Assembly (NCBI RefSeq): GCF_017104565.1
Contig: NZ_JAAGPD010000026.1
Span: 1 to 64,000 of the forward strand
DNA from: Paraburkholderia sp. Tr-20389
GTDB taxonomy: Bacteria > Pseudomonadota > Gammaproteobacteria > Burkholderiales > Burkholderiaceae
Length of the DNA: 64,000 nt
Direction of reading: 5' to 3'
Each line of letters begins with the position of its first letter. The stretch's first letter is position 1. Both the position numbers and the translations under genes were made by a program. Below the pieces are notes generated by a model. The model did not search any database. It was not told where the DNA came from and was given only the letters and a program-made list of their open reading frames with translations. Shown here in pieces: positions 18,718 through 28,176 of this stretch.

Positions 18718-19188
18718 TCAGTGGTGGGCTGCGCTGCCCGCGCCCGTTTCCTGCGTGGCGATCTGCGCGAGACGTTGCTCGTACAGCGCCTGGAAGTTGA
18801 TTTCCGCGAGGTGGATGGGCGGGAAGCCTGCGCGCGTGATCGCGTCGGCGATGTTCGAACGCAGATACGGGAACAGGATGGTCGGGCACGCAATGCCGAC
18901 GAGCGGATCGATCTGCTCAGCGGGAATGTTGCGGATGTCGAAAATGCCAGCCTGCTTGGCTTCGATCAGGAACGCGACCTTGTCGCTGACCTTGGCCGTC
19001 ACGGTGCCCGTGACGAGAATTTCGAACACGGTGTCCGCGAGGCGCTCTGCCTTCACGTCGACCTCGACTTCGACCGACGGCATTTCCTGCTCGAGGAAAA
19101 TAGCCGGCGAATTCGGCTGTTCGAGCGACATGTCCTTCAGGTAGATGCGCTGGATGTTGAAGAACGGCTGGTTGTTCTCGTCGGACAT
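18718..19188 (-). CDS. secB: protein-export chaperone SecB
   Basis: Tetrameric cytosolic chaperone of 156 residues that holds precursors unfolded for SecA. Family features are [22 protein letters not shown] near the N-terminus, the acidic SecA-binding strand [10 protein letters not shown], and [35 protein letters not shown]. The C-terminal tail is short and lacks the Cys/His zinc-contact pattern. It lies between grxC and gpsA, with a 190-bp gap after grxC that could hold an internal promoter. Confidence 0.96.
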   Translation of the reverse strand: MSDENNQPFFNIQRIYLKDMSLEQPNSPAIFLEQEMPSVEVEVDVKAERLADTVFEILVTGTVTAKVSDKVAFLIEAKQAGIFDIRNIPAEQIDPLVGIACPTILFPYLRSNIADAITRAGFPPIHLAEINFQALYEQRLAQIATQETGAGSAAHH

Positions 19189-19381
19189 GGTTCTCTACTC
19201 CCTAAATTTCGTTGCGGCGGACGGGTGCCGCCAGATCTCGTGGTGTTGCGGGCCGCCCGAAGGACGGCTTCCAGCCTGCCGGTGCGAACGACGCAAGCGC
19301 GTTGCCCGGCCTTCATTTTTTGGCTGCCGCGCGCTGCGACGACGGATCGACGCGGCGCGCAAGCGATGCTTCGCTCCGACG

Positions 19382-19645
19382 TCAGGCGACGGCTTCGAGC
19401 AGCGGCGCCAGACCGCCCGCGCGATCGAGCGCGGACAGATCGTCATAGCCGCCGACGTGCGTCTCGCCGATGTACACCTGCGGCACCGTGCGACGGCCCG
19501 TGCGCGTCATCATTTCCTGACGGCGCGCCGGATCCTTGTCGATCAGCACCTTTTCGATGTGCTCGACGCCGCGCGACTTTAGTAGACGTTCGGCCATCTG
19601 GCAATACGGGCACACCTGCGTGCTGTACATGATCACTCTGTTCAC
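19382..19645 (-). CDS. grxC: glutaredoxin 3
   Basis: Thioredoxin-fold glutathione-dependent oxidoreductase of 87 residues with active site CPYC (C12, C15), the cis-Pro segment RTVPQVYIG, and the glutathione-binding GGYDDL. The start is taken as GTG at 19645: AAGGAG lies 7 nt upstream, and the codon overlaps the preceding rhodanese stop as GTGA. This implies translational coupling. The first in-frame ATG would cut into the first beta strand. Confidence 0.93.
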   Translation of the reverse strand: MNRVIMYSTQVCPYCQMAERLLKSRGVEHIEKVLIDKDPARRQEMMTRTGRRTVPQVYIGETHVGGYDDLSALDRAGGLAPLLEAVA

Positions 19646-20067
19646 TTCGCAACTCCTTGTTTGACGACGGGCATGCCCGCCTGCTGCCAGGCGTTGACGC
19701 CGCCTTCCAGCACGTGCACTTCCGCATAGCCTGCGTCGCGCACAATACGTGCCGCCTTGTTCGACTGCTGGCCGTTCTGGCAAACGAGCAGCACCGGGTT
19801 GCTCTTATTTTTCACGAGTTGGCCGACTTTCGCTTGCAACTCGCCAAACTCGACCTGACGGGCAGAAGGCAGGTGCCCGGCGGCGTATTCCGCCGCGGGA
19901 CGCAGGTCGACGACGACAGCGTTACGCCGGTTGATCAGCTGCGTGGCGGCAGCCGCGGACAGACCGCCGCGTCCGCGCCGGGAAATCGTCGGCCACAGGA
20001 GCAACGCCCCGGAGATGAGGGCAATCGCGATCAGTACAAGGTTGGTGTAATCGGTGAAAAACTTCAC
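19642..20067 (-). CDS. membrane-anchored rhodanese-like protein
   Basis: A protein of about 141 residues with one N-terminal membrane helix (LVLIAIALISGALLLWP) and a single rhodanese domain. The persulfide Cys sits in the loop VCQNGQQSNKAA. Rhodaneses move sulfane sulfur; YibN-type proteins of this layout occur next to grxC and secB in many proteobacteria. The start is taken as GTG at 20067 (V-K-F-F-T-D), preceded by GGCGGA, because family members begin there; an in-frame ATG at 20127 would add a hydrophobic stretch. It is translationally coupled to grxC. Confidence 0.88.
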   Translation of the reverse strand: MKFFTDYTNLVLIAIALISGALLLWPTISRRGRGGLSAAAATQLINRRNAVVVDLRPAAEYAAGHLPSARQVEFGELQAKVGQLVKNKSNPVLLVCQNGQQSNKAARIVRDAGYAEVHVLEGGVNAWQQAGMPVVKQGVAK

Positions 20068-20219
20068 GGAAGATCCGCCGGAAAAAAGGAAAGAAACGGG
20101 ATAAATCGGAAAGGGCAATCCGACCATTATAAAATAACCGTCTGACGCGATGGCGACCGCCAGCCGAAGGCTGCGGTGCCGCCCCGATTACGGCTTCCTC
20201 ACTACCGACCGGCAACGAC

Positions 20220-20966
20220 ATGTACAAACTCGTTCTCATCCGCCACGGCGAATCGACGTGGAACAAGGAAAACCGCTTCACCGGCTGGGTCGACGTCGAT
20301 CTCACCGAACAGGGCAACCTCGAAGCACAGCAGGCAGGCACGCTGCTCAAGGATTCGGGCTACACGTTCGACATCGCGTACACCTCGGTGCTCAAACGCG
20401 CGATCCGCACGCTGTGGCACGTGCAGGACAAGATGGATCTGATGTATCTGCCCGTGGTGCACTCGTGGCGTCTCAACGAGCGCCACTACGGCGCGCTGTC
20501 GGGGCTGAACAAGGCCGAGACGGCCGCGAAGTTCGGCGACGAACAGGTGCTGGTCTGGCGCCGCAGCTACGATACGCCGCCGCCCGCGCTGGAAGCGACC
20601 GACCCGCGCACGTCGTACGACGACCCGCGCTACGCGAAGGTGCCGCGCGAAGAGCTGCCGCTGACGGAATGCCTGAAGGACACCGTCGCGCGCGTGATGC
20701 CCATCTGGAACGAATCGATCGCTCCCGCGATCAAGTCGGGCCGCAAGGTGCTGATCGCCGCGCACGGCAATTCGATCCGCGCGCTGGTCAAGTATCTGGA
20801 CAACATTTCCGACAGCGACATCGTCGGCCTGAACATCCCGAACGGCGTGCCGCTCGTGTATGAACTGGACGAGAATCTGAAGCCGATCACGCACTACTAC
20901 CTCGGCGACCAGGAAGCGATCGCGAAGGCGCAGGCGGCCGTCGCGAAGCAGGGCAAGGCAGGCTGA
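20220..20966 (+). CDS. gpmA: 2,3-bisphosphoglycerate-dependent phosphoglycerate mutase
   Basis: Glycolytic enzyme of 248 residues that interconverts 3- and 2-phosphoglycerate through a phosphohistidine. The RHGESTWN motif carries the active His near residue 10, and the second His lies in [16 protein letters not shown]. The [23 protein letters not shown] segment is typical of the dPGM class. It is divergent from the rhodanese unit; the AT-rich TTATAAAAT between them (about 20127-20135) can serve as a -10 element in both directions. Confidence 0.96.
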   Translation: MYKLVLIRHGESTWNKENRFTGWVDVDLTEQGNLEAQQAGTLLKDSGYTFDIAYTSVLKRAIRTLWHVQDKMDLMYLPVVHSWRLNERHYGALSGLNKAETAAKFGDEQVLVWRRSYDTPPPALEATDPRTSYDDPRYAKVPREELPLTECLKDTVARVMPIWNESIAPAIKSGRKVLIAAHGNSIRALVKYLDNISDSDIVGLNIPNGVPLVYELDENLKPITHYYLGDQEAIAKAQAAVAKQGKAG

Positions 20967-21411
20967 TCAGCGCGCCTCACCAATCATGACCGCGACCCGC
21001 GGCGATGCTGCTGCGGGTCGCGGCATGTGCGCTTCACGCGTCCGGCGCATCTGCCTGACGTCGCTGCCATGTAGGCGCCATGTTCGCGCCATCGTGCATG
21101 GGTAGCGCGATGACACGACCTGTCCCCGCCATGCGTGCAACGCTGCAGTCCATACCGATGCACACGCAACGGTATCGGCGGCTCAGCCCGCATTTCACTC
21201 GTTTCACGCCCTTTGTAGCGGCACTTTTGGCGCTGCGGGCGTCCGCCAGCGCACATTCGTCGTGCGAGACGCCAGCGATCCTTAGAACCTCGCCGCGCGA
21301 CCACTGTCGAAACCCGATCACCCACACGTACAGGCCGTGCAGGCGTCACGTTATACTTGTCCGTCCTTTATCCTTTGACGCTGCCACGCGCTTCCGACCG
21401 CAACATACTCT
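20967..21411 (+). other. 445-bp gap before the protease gene: hairpin and promoter only
   Basis: No convincing gene. Short open frames on both strands lack ribosome-binding sites and family features. An 11-bp perfect hairpin (20990-21000 with 21013-21023) follows gpmA and may act as its terminator, though no T tract follows. TATACT at 21352-21357 is a plausible -10 element for the downstream protease gene. The rest shows nothing I can interpret. Confidence 0.5.
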
Positions 21412-23004
21412 ATGCGAAAGAACCTGAAAAATATCGGCCTTATCGCCGCGGGCCTGGCTACCGGCGTTTTTGCCACCTTGCAACTGAGCGCCTCGGCCCA
21501 GCAACCCGCGTCCGCGCCCCTGCCGCTCGACCAGTTGCGGCTCTTCGCCGAAGTCTTCGGGCAGATCAAACATGAGTATGTCGAGCCGGTCGACGACAAG
21601 AAGCTGCTGACGGCCGCGATCAAGGGCATGGTGTCGAGCCTCGACCCGCACTCGTCGTATCTCGACAAGACCGACTACGAAGAACTGCAGGAACAGACCA
21701 AGGGCCGCTTCGCGGGCCTCGGCATTGAAATCTCGCAGGAAGACGGCCTCATCAAGGTCATCTCGCCGATCGAAGACACGCCCGCGTTCCGCGCCGGCAT
21801 CCGTCCGGGCGACCTGATCACCCGCATCAACGACAAGCCCGTGCGCGGCATGACGCTCGACAAAGCCGTCAAGCAGATGCGCGGCGAGCCGGGCACGAAG
21901 GTCACGCTCACCATCTTCCGCAAGACCGACGACCGCACGTTCCCGCTCACGGTCACGCGCGCGATCATCAAGGTTCAGAGCGTGAAGTCGAAGATTCTCG
22001 CGCCGGGCTACGCGTATGTCCGTATCACGAGCTTCCAGGAACGCACGGTGCCCGACCTCACGGCCAAGCTGCAGGACATCGCGCGCCAGCAGCCGAACCT
22101 GAAGGGCCTGGTCCTCGACCTGCGCAACAACGGCGGCGGCCTGCTGCAAAGCGCCGTCGGCGTCGCGGGCGCGTTCCTGCCGCCGGATTCCGTCGTCGTG
22201 TCGACGAACGGCCAGATTCCGGATTCGAAGCAGGTCTATCGCGACACCTACGACAACTATCGCCTGCCCTCCTTCGACGGCGATCCGCTGAAGGGCCTGC
22301 CCGCCATCTTCAAGACCGTGCCGATGATCGTGCTGACCAACGCCTACTCGGCGTCGGCATCGGAAATCGTCGCGGGCGCGCTGCAGGATCAACACCGTGC
22401 GCTGATCGTCGGCAAGACGACGTTCGGCAAGGGCTCGGTGCAGACGGTTCGTCCGATGACGGCGGATTCCGCGCTCCGTCTGACCACCGCGTACTACTAC
22501 ACGCCGAGCGGCCGGTCTATCCAGAACAAGGGCATTCGCCCCGACGTCGCGGTCGATCAATACGCAGACGGCGATCCCGACGACGCACTCGTCACGCGCG
22601 AAGTCGACTACTCGAATCACCTTGCCAACACGCAAGACCCGAACGAGAAGAAGGAACAGGAACAGCGCGAACAGGAGCGCATGGATCAGCTGCGTCAGCT
22701 CGAAGAGCAGAACGACAAGAAGACGCCGGAACAGCGCGCGAAGGACCGCGACCGCAAGCCGGTCGAGTTCGGTTCCGCCGACGACTTCATGCTGCAACAA
22801 GGCCTGAACAAGCTCGAAGGCAAGCCGGTCGCCGAGTCGAAGTCGCTGATGGAACGGCGTCTCGCGCAAAGCAAGCCGGCGCAATCGGCTTCGGCGCCTG
22901 TCGCCGTGAAGCCCGCGCTGCCGGCAACGCCGACGGCATCGAGCCCGGCCGCGCCCGCTTCGGCTACGCAGCCTGCGTCGCAGCCGGCTACGCCTGCCAA
23001 GTAA
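21412..23004 (+). CDS. ctpA: S41 carboxy-terminal processing protease (CtpA/Prc-like)
   Basis: Periplasmic serine protease of 530 residues. A signal peptide (1-29) is followed by an N-terminal helical part, a PDZ domain (about 98-172, GIRPGDLITRIN) and the S41 catalytic core. The catalytic serine lies in the SASASE segment (313-318) and the general-base lysine is K340 in FGKG. The C-terminal tail (about 400-530) is charged, then Ala/Pro-rich, and probably disordered. Such proteases trim or degrade envelope proteins and lytic enzymes. The tail is longer than in many homologues. Confidence 0.94.
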   Translation: MRKNLKNIGLIAAGLATGVFATLQLSASAQQPASAPLPLDQLRLFAEVFGQIKHEYVEPVDDKKLLTAAIKGMVSSLDPHSSYLDKTDYEELQEQTKGRFAGLGIEISQEDGLIKVISPIEDTPAFRAGIRPGDLITRINDKPVRGMTLDKAVKQMRGEPGTKVTLTIFRKTDDRTFPLTVTRAIIKVQSVKSKILAPGYAYVRITSFQERTVPDLTAKLQDIARQQPNLKGLVLDLRNNGGGLLQSAVGVAGAFLPPDSVVVSTNGQIPDSKQVYRDTYDNYRLPSFDGDPLKGLPAIFKTVPMIVLTNAYSASASEIVAGALQDQHRALIVGKTTFGKGSVQTVRPMTADSALRLTTAYYYTPSGRSIQNKGIRPDVAVDQYADGDPDDALVTREVDYSNHLANTQDPNEKKEQEQREQERMDQLRQLEEQNDKKTPEQRAKDRDRKPVEFGSADDFMLQQGLNKLEGKPVAESKSLMERRLAQSKPAQSASAPVAVKPALPATPTASSPAAPASATQPASQPATPAK

Positions 23005-23020
23005 GTCTCTGACGTAACCC

Positions 23021-23061
23021 GTGTCTTCGCCGCGCATCGCTCTACAGCGCCGCGAAGACAC
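23021..23061 (+). terminator. weak terminator-like hairpin after ctpA
   Basis: A 9-bp stem (23021-23029 with 23053-23061) lies 17 bp past the protease stop. The inner part also has complementary GC stretches. The following sequence (CTTTCCC) is a poor T tract, so this may be a Rho-assisted or stabilising structure. Confidence 0.4.
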
Positions 23062-23145
23062 TTTCCCTCGCGCGATTAAAATAACCACAAGCTCGCGCCG
23101 CTTCCCGCTTCAGCGCGACACTCACGACACACGCCGCGCCCCGCC

Positions 23146-23904
23146 ATGAACGACGATCAACTCCTGCGTTACTCCCGTCACATCCTCGTCGACGAACTCG
23201 GCATCGAGGCTCAGCAACGCTTTCTCGATGCGCATGCGCTCGTCGTCGGCGCGGGCGGCCTCGGCTCGCCGGCTGCGATGTATCTGGCGGCGGCAGGTGT
23301 CGGCAGGCTGACGCTGGTCGACGCCGATACCGTCGATCTCACCAATCTGCAGCGGCAGATCCTGCATGTGACGAAGTCGGTCGGCCGGCTGAAGGTCGAA
23401 TCGGGACGCGACACGATCGCGCAACTGAACCCGGATGTCGTCGTGAACGCGGTGGCTGAACGTGTCGACGATGCATGGCTCGATCGCACCGTGCCGCAAG
23501 TCACCGTCGTGCTCGACTGCACGGACAACTTCGCGACGCGTCACGCGATCAACCGCGCGTGCGTGAAGCATGGCGTGCCGCTCGTGTCAGGCGCGGCGCT
23601 GCGCTTCGACGGCCAGATCAGCACGTTCGACTTCCGCAACGACGCTTCGCCATGCTATGCGTGCGTGTTTCCGGAAGATCAGCCGTTCGAGGAAGTGGCG
23701 TGCTCGACGATGGGCGTATTCGCGCCGACAGTCGGCATCATCGGTGCGATGCAGGCGGCGGAAGCGCTGCGCGTGATCGCAGGCATCGGCGAGCCGCTGG
23801 TGGGCCGCCTGATGATGCTCGATTCGCTGAGGATGGAGTGGAACACGATGCGCATCGCGCGCCAGCCGGATTGCCCGGTGTGCGGCGAGCGGCATCGTTC
23901 ATAA
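23146..23904 (+). CDS. moeB: MoeB/ThiF/HesA-family adenylyltransferase
   Basis: E1-like enzyme of 252 residues that adenylates the C-terminal glycine of a ubiquitin-like sulfur carrier (MoaD or ThiS). Features: nucleotide loop GAGGLGSP, LTLVDADTVDLTNLQRQ, CTDNFATR with the Mg-binding Asp, zinc ligands in CYAC and CPVC, and the catalytic-Cys region VACSTMGVFAP. There is no C-terminal rhodanese domain. Without moa or thi genes nearby, MoeB versus ThiF cannot be settled; MoeB is the more usual single-gene form. It has its own TTAAAAT -10-like box about 70 bp upstream. Confidence 0.88.
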   Translation: MNDDQLLRYSRHILVDELGIEAQQRFLDAHALVVGAGGLGSPAAMYLAAAGVGRLTLVDADTVDLTNLQRQILHVTKSVGRLKVESGRDTIAQLNPDVVVNAVAERVDDAWLDRTVPQVTVVLDCTDNFATRHAINRACVKHGVPLVSGAALRFDGQISTFDFRNDASPCYACVFPEDQPFEEVACSTMGVFAPTVGIIGAMQAAEALRVIAGIGEPLVGRLMMLDSLRMEWNTMRIARQPDCPVCGERHRS

Positions 23905-23948
23905 GTCACAGTTGGCCGAAGGCGCTCCGCGCGCCCTTCGGCATGACG

Positions 23949-25697
23949 TCAGGCCTGCGCGACACGCTCCAGCGCCGACTGCACCTCTTCCGGTTCGAAC
24001 GCGGCCAGCACGTCGGCAACCGGCTTCTCCAGCGCCTTCAGTTGCGCACGCAGCACCTCCTGCTTCACGAGCAGCAACTGGCTCGGATGCATCGAGAACT
24101 CCGTCAGTCCCATCCCGAGCAACAGACGCGTGAGTGCCGGATCGCCCGCCATTTCGCCGCAGATCGACACCGGTACGCCCGCGCGCTTCGCCTCGCGCAA
24201 CGTGAACGCGATCAGATGCAGCACGGCAGGATGCAGCGGGTCGTATAGATGCGCCACCGCGTTGTCGGCACGATCGATCGCGAGTGTGTACTGGATCAGG
24301 TCGTTGGTGCCGATCGACAGGAAATCGAGCCGCTTCAGGAACAGCGGCAACGCGATCGCCGCCGCCGGAATCTCGATCATCGCGCCCACGCGCACATTCG
24401 GGTCGTATGCAAGGCCCGCGTCGTCGAGCTGGCGCTTGGCTTCCTGGATCAGGTCGAGTGTCTGATCGATCTCGCGCGCGTGCGCGAGCATCGGAATCAG
24501 GATCTTCACCGAACCGAACGCCGACGCACGCAGAATCGCGCGCAACTGCGTGAGGAACATATGCGGCTCGGACAGGCTCCAGCGGATCGCGCGCAGACCG
24601 AGCGCCGGATTCGGCGCGGTCTCGAACTCGTCGCCGATCGATTCGAGCGGCTTGTCCGCGCCGACGTCGATCGTGCGGATCGTCACGGGCATGCCGTTCA
24701 TCAGCTCGACGGCGCGGCGGTACGCGGCGAACTGCTCTTCCTCCTCCGGCATCCGGTCCTTGGTGTTCATGAACAGGAACTCAGTGCGGAACAGACCGAT
24801 GCCCGTCGCGCCCGCGTCGAGCGCGGCCTGCGCGTCTTCCGGCAATTCGATGTTCGCGCACAGTTCGATGCGCGTGCCGCACACCGTCTGCGTCGGCGAG
24901 AACTTCAGGCGTTGCAGCTTGCGCGCTTCCAGCGCCTTTTCGCTCTGCCGGTACGAATACTCCTCGAGCACGATGGGCGCGGGATCGACGATCACGATGC
25001 CATGATCGCCGTCGACGATGATCAGATCGTCCTGCCGGATCAGTGCGCTTGCGTGCTGCACGCCGACCGTCGCGGGAATACCGAGACTGCGCGCGACGAT
25101 CGCCGTATGCGACGTGCGGCCGCCCAGATCCGTGACGAAGCCCTGGAAGGTCTGCGTCTTGAACTGCATCATGTCGGCGGGCGCGATGTCGTGCGCGACG
25201 ACGATCATTTCGTCGCAGCGACCATGAATGCCGTTGACGAGCGCACCCGTCGCGCCTGCGAGCGCCTTCAGCACGCGCTCGACCACCTGTTCGATGTCAG
25301 CCTTGCGCTCGCGCAGATACTCGTCTTCCACTTCGTCGAAATGGCGCGTGAGGCGTTCGAGCTGTTCGGTCAGCGCCCACTCGACGTTGTAGCGACGCGT
25401 GCGGATGAGGTCGATGGTTTCCTGAACGAGCATCGCGTCGTTCAGGATCATGGAATGCACGTCGATGAACGCGCCCATTTCGGAGGGCGCGTCAGCGGCG
25501 AGATCGGCGCGGAGTTCGGCGAGTTCCTGATGCACGACTGCCTGCGCCGCGCGAAAACGCTCCACCTCGCTCTCGATCTGCGAGGGCTCGATCAGATAGT
25601 GGTCGACGTCCAGTGCAGCCGGGGCGATCAGATATGCCCGCCCGATGGCGATACCGCGTGACACGGGAATTCCATGCAGCGTGAACGACACGCGCAC
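23949..25697 (-). CDS. ptsI: phosphoenolpyruvate-protein phosphotransferase (PTS enzyme I)
   Basis: Enzyme I of the phosphotransferase system, 582 residues, autophosphorylated by PEP and passing phosphate to HPr. The active His197 lies in GGRTSHTAIVARSLG. The PEP-binding barrel has GIGLFRTEFLFM, SIGTNDLIQYTLAIDR and the Cys-containing SICGEMAGD. It has no GAF or NtrI input domain, so it is classic PtsI and not PtsP. It follows ptsH by 211 bp, with a terminator-like hairpin in the gap. No EIIB/EIIC sugar permease is encoded here, so the system may be mainly regulatory. Confidence 0.95.
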   Translation of the reverse strand: MRVSFTLHGIPVSRGIAIGRAYLIAPAALDVDHYLIEPSQIESEVERFRAAQAVVHQELAELRADLAADAPSEMGAFIDVHSMILNDAMLVQETIDLIRTRRYNVEWALTEQLERLTRHFDEVEDEYLRERKADIEQVVERVLKALAGATGALVNGIHGRCDEMIVVAHDIAPADMMQFKTQTFQGFVTDLGGRTSHTAIVARSLGIPATVGVQHASALIRQDDLIIVDGDHGIVIVDPAPIVLEEYSYRQSEKALEARKLQRLKFSPTQTVCGTRIELCANIELPEDAQAALDAGATGIGLFRTEFLFMNTKDRMPEEEEQFAAYRRAVELMNGMPVTIRTIDVGADKPLESIGDEFETAPNPALGLRAIRWSLSEPHMFLTQLRAILRASAFGSVKILIPMLAHAREIDQTLDLIQEAKRQLDDAGLAYDPNVRVGAMIEIPAAAIALPLFLKRLDFLSIGTNDLIQYTLAIDRADNAVAHLYDPLHPAVLHLIAFTLREAKRAGVPVSICGEMAGDPALTRLLLGMGLTEFSMHPSQLLLVKQEVLRAQLKALEKPVADVLAAFEPEEVQSALERVAQA

Positions 25698-25851
25698 CTC
25701 CTCTAGTTGTGTGATGCCGCGGCAAACCGCTGCAGTGCTCTCAGACCCCGACGGTCATTATAAATTCCGTCCCGTATAACCGTGCTGTGCAGCGCAGCAT
25801 AACCGTCCGCCGAAATCCGCGTCCCGATGCGCGAATCCGACGAGCCAAAAG

Positions 25852-25876
25852 AAAACGCCGCGACATCGCGCGGCGT
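25852..25876 (-). terminator. terminator or attenuator between ptsH and ptsI
   Basis: An 8-bp GC-rich stem (25855-25862 with 25869-25876) with a 6-nt loop is followed on the minus strand by TTTTC. It lies between the ptsH stop and the ptsI start, 33 bp after ptsH. It could reduce ptsI readthrough relative to ptsH. Confidence 0.65.
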
Positions 25877-25908
25877 CTTCCATTCAAACGAATGCGTCGG
25901 CGGATTTT

Positions 25909-26178
25909 TTATTGTCCCTCGCCGAATTTGTCGGCGATCAGTTGAAGCAGCGCGTCCATCGCTTCTTTTTCGTCGGCGCCTTCCGTCTCGATCACGACCG
26001 TGCTGCCGATGCCCGCCGCCAGCATCATCACACCCATGATGCTCTTCGCATTGATGCGCCTGCCATTGCGGCTCATCCAGATTTCCGCCTGAAAGTTGGC
26101 GGCCAGTTGCGTCAGCTTGGCCGACGCGCGTGCGTGCAGGCCCAGCTTGTTCACGATAGTCGTTTCCTGTTGCAGCAT
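25909..26178 (-). CDS. ptsH: phosphocarrier protein HPr
   Basis: HPr of 89 residues. The phosphorylated His15 is in LGLHARASAKL, and Ser46 in NAKSIMGVMML is conserved. Betaproteobacteria often pair such an HPr with an HPr kinase, but no hprK is in this window. The gene sits between the IIA gene (60 bp upstream) and ptsI. The Lys/Arg content around the active site is typical for interaction with EIIA. Confidence 0.96.
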   Translation of the reverse strand: MLQQETTIVNKLGLHARASAKLTQLAANFQAEIWMSRNGRRINAKSIMGVMMLAAGIGSTVVIETEGADEKEAMDALLQLIADKFGEGQ

Positions 26179-26238
26179 GTGTTGGTCCGATGCGCGGGTG
26201 TTGATGTTATCGAGGAGAAAGAATTCGTCGCGCGACGC

Positions 26239-26751
26239 TCAAACGTCGTTCCGGTTGCAGCTGGTTTCCGCGTCCGTCTTGCAGGGTTCGGCGAGCGCCT
26301 TGTCGGGCGGAAGTGCCGGAATGCAGTCGGCGGTACTCGTGACGCAAGCAGCGGGCGGCGGCGTCGCCGGACCGACTGCATGAATGCCTTTGGTCGCGCC
26401 CGCGAGTGCCTTGTCGACCAGCACGTCGAGCGGTGTGGCGCGATAGCACACGGCGCGCACCAGCATCGGCAGATTGACGCCCGCCAGCACGCGCACATCG
26501 GGAACCGTCGCGAGCCTGCCCGCGATGTTCGCAGGCGTGGCCCCGAACATGTCGGTCAGTACGAGCGCGCCGTTTTCTTCCTTCAGCCTGTCGATCTCCG
26601 CATGCGCAAACGCGACGACCTGAGCGGGATCGCAATCCGCCGATACGTCGATGACGCCGATGCGGGCGGGCAAGCCGCCGTAAATGTGAGCGACACACTC
26701 GCGTAGCGCGGTGGCAAAGGGAGCGTGCGCAATGATCAGAATGCCTGCCAT
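26239..26751 (-). CDS. mannose-family PTS IIA protein, stand-alone
   Basis: A protein of 170 residues. The first 128 or so match the mannose/fructose/sorbose EIIA fold, with the phosphorylatable His9 in IIAHAPF, LTDMFGATPAN and GVNLPMLVRA. There is no IIB, IIC or IID gene nearby. The pairing with ptsH-ptsI next to gshB-gshA fits a regulatory phosphorelay and not sugar uptake. The last 40 or so residues form an odd tail, Pro/Ala/Thr-rich with four cysteines (in PPPAACVTSTADC and EPCKTDAETSC), unlike the core family. Confidence 0.88.
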   Translation of the reverse strand: MAGILIIAHAPFATALRECVAHIYGGLPARIGVIDVSADCDPAQVVAFAHAEIDRLKEENGALVLTDMFGATPANIAGRLATVPDVRVLAGVNLPMLVRAVCYRATPLDVLVDKALAGATKGIHAVGPATPPPAACVTSTADCIPALPPDKALAEPCKTDAETSCNRNDV

Positions 26752-27033
26752 GTCAGCCTTGCTGCAGAGAACCGCCCGAGAATCGCGGCCGGGTTTCCGT
26801 TGCGCCGCGCTTCAGGACCGAATGGACGGCCTGTCGCGGCGAACAGGAAAACAGGCCCATCGAACTCGCCTGCGACCGGGCCGCCAAGGGGCCGGATCAT
26901 GTGAGCCTTCGCGGGCTGCTTTCAGGCGAGCGGGCATTGTATCAGCCTCATTTTCGCGCTTTCGGCCTTTTCACGCTTGGCTGGCCAATAGTGCGACTTC
27001 CATGGCAGAACATGGCGGCGCACCCGCGCCGCT

Positions 27034-27990
27034 TCAACCGACGGCTTTCTCTAGCGCATCGATGAGCATCGCCGCGACGTCGAAACCCGTTTGATCCATG
27101 ATCTCGCGAAAGCACGTCGGGCTCGTGACGTTCACTTCCGTCAGCCAGTCGCCGATCGCGTCGAGCCCGACCAGCAGCAGCCCGCGCGCCTTCAGCACCG
27201 GCCCGAGCGCTTCGGCGATTTCGCGATCGCGCGCCGTCAGCGGCTGCGCGACGCCGAGGCCGCCCGCGGCGAGATTGCCGCGCACCTCGCTGCCCTGCGG
27301 AATCCGCGCGAGCGAATACGGCACCGGCTCGCCGCCGATCAGCAGAATGCGCTTGTCGCCCGCCTTGATTTCGGGGATGAACTTCTGCGCCATCACCGAA
27401 CGTGCGCCGTCATGGCTCAGCATCTCGACGATCGAGCCGAGGTTCATGCCGTCCGCCTTCACGCGGAACACGCCCATGCCGCCCATACCGTCGAGCGGCT
27501 TCAGGATCACGTCGCCATGCTCGGCATGAAACGCACGCAGACGCGCGGGATCGCGCGTGACGAGCGTCGGTGCGACGAACTGCGGAAACTCGCCGATCGC
27601 CATCTTTTCCGAGTGATCGCGGATCGCCTGCGGCTTGTTGAAGATGCGCGCGCCCGCGCGCTCGGCCAGTTCGAGCAGCCACGTCGACGTCACATATTCC
27701 ATGTCGAACGGCGGATCCTTGCGCATCAGCACGGCGCCGAATTGCGTCAGGCTACGCGCCTCCACAGGCTGCGCCTCGTACCAGACGTCGCGATGACCGT
27801 CCGCCTGATCGCCGACGATCTCGAAGCGGTATACGTCCGCCTCGACGCCGCTGCCCGTCCACGCCAGATGCTGCGGCTCGCACGCATACAGCGTGTGGCC
27901 GCGCTTCGCGGCCTCGGCCATCATCGCGTAGGTCGAGTCCTTGTAGATCTTGAAGCGGGAAAGCGGGTCGGCGATGAAGAGAATGTCCAT
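27034..27990 (-). CDS. gshB: glutathione synthetase
   Basis: ATP-grasp ligase of 318 residues that joins gamma-glutamylcysteine and glycine. The N-terminal domain starts MDILFIADPLSRFKIYKDST. ATP-grasp landmarks are FPQFVAPTLVTRD, ILKPLDGMGGMGVFRV and the C-terminal metal/substrate segment EVNVTSPTCFREI. The ATG at 27990 is chosen from family alignment; upstream in-frame residues are not conserved-looking. gshA ends 187 bp upstream on the same strand, so the two steps of glutathione synthesis are encoded together. Confidence 0.96.
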   Translation of the reverse strand: MDILFIADPLSRFKIYKDSTYAMMAEAAKRGHTLYACEPQHLAWTGSGVEADVYRFEIVGDQADGHRDVWYEAQPVEARSLTQFGAVLMRKDPPFDMEYVTSTWLLELAERAGARIFNKPQAIRDHSEKMAIGEFPQFVAPTLVTRDPARLRAFHAEHGDVILKPLDGMGGMGVFRVKADGMNLGSIVEMLSHDGARSVMAQKFIPEIKAGDKRILLIGGEPVPYSLARIPQGSEVRGNLAAGGLGVAQPLTARDREIAEALGPVLKARGLLLVGLDAIGDWLTEVNVTSPTCFREIMDQTGFDVAAMLIDALEKAVG

Positions 27991-28176
27991 GAAGTTCCTG
28001 AGGCGCCCTCGCGGGCCACACATTGTTTCGTTATAGCGTAAGGCAGATGCGCCGGAGCGGCATCCTTCCGCAATGCTGCGCAGTTCTTGCCACATTCGGC
28101 GCGGCGGGAGCGTCAGCCTAACGCGAAGTGCGCGCCGCTGCTCGCGGCGTGCCGACGCCTTTCGAACCGCGCGCGA

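Noticed and set aside
20984-21427. open frames of about 115-120 codons on both strands in the gap before ctpA
   Set aside because: No ribosome-binding sites, no family features, and composition explained by high-GC DNA with few stop codons.
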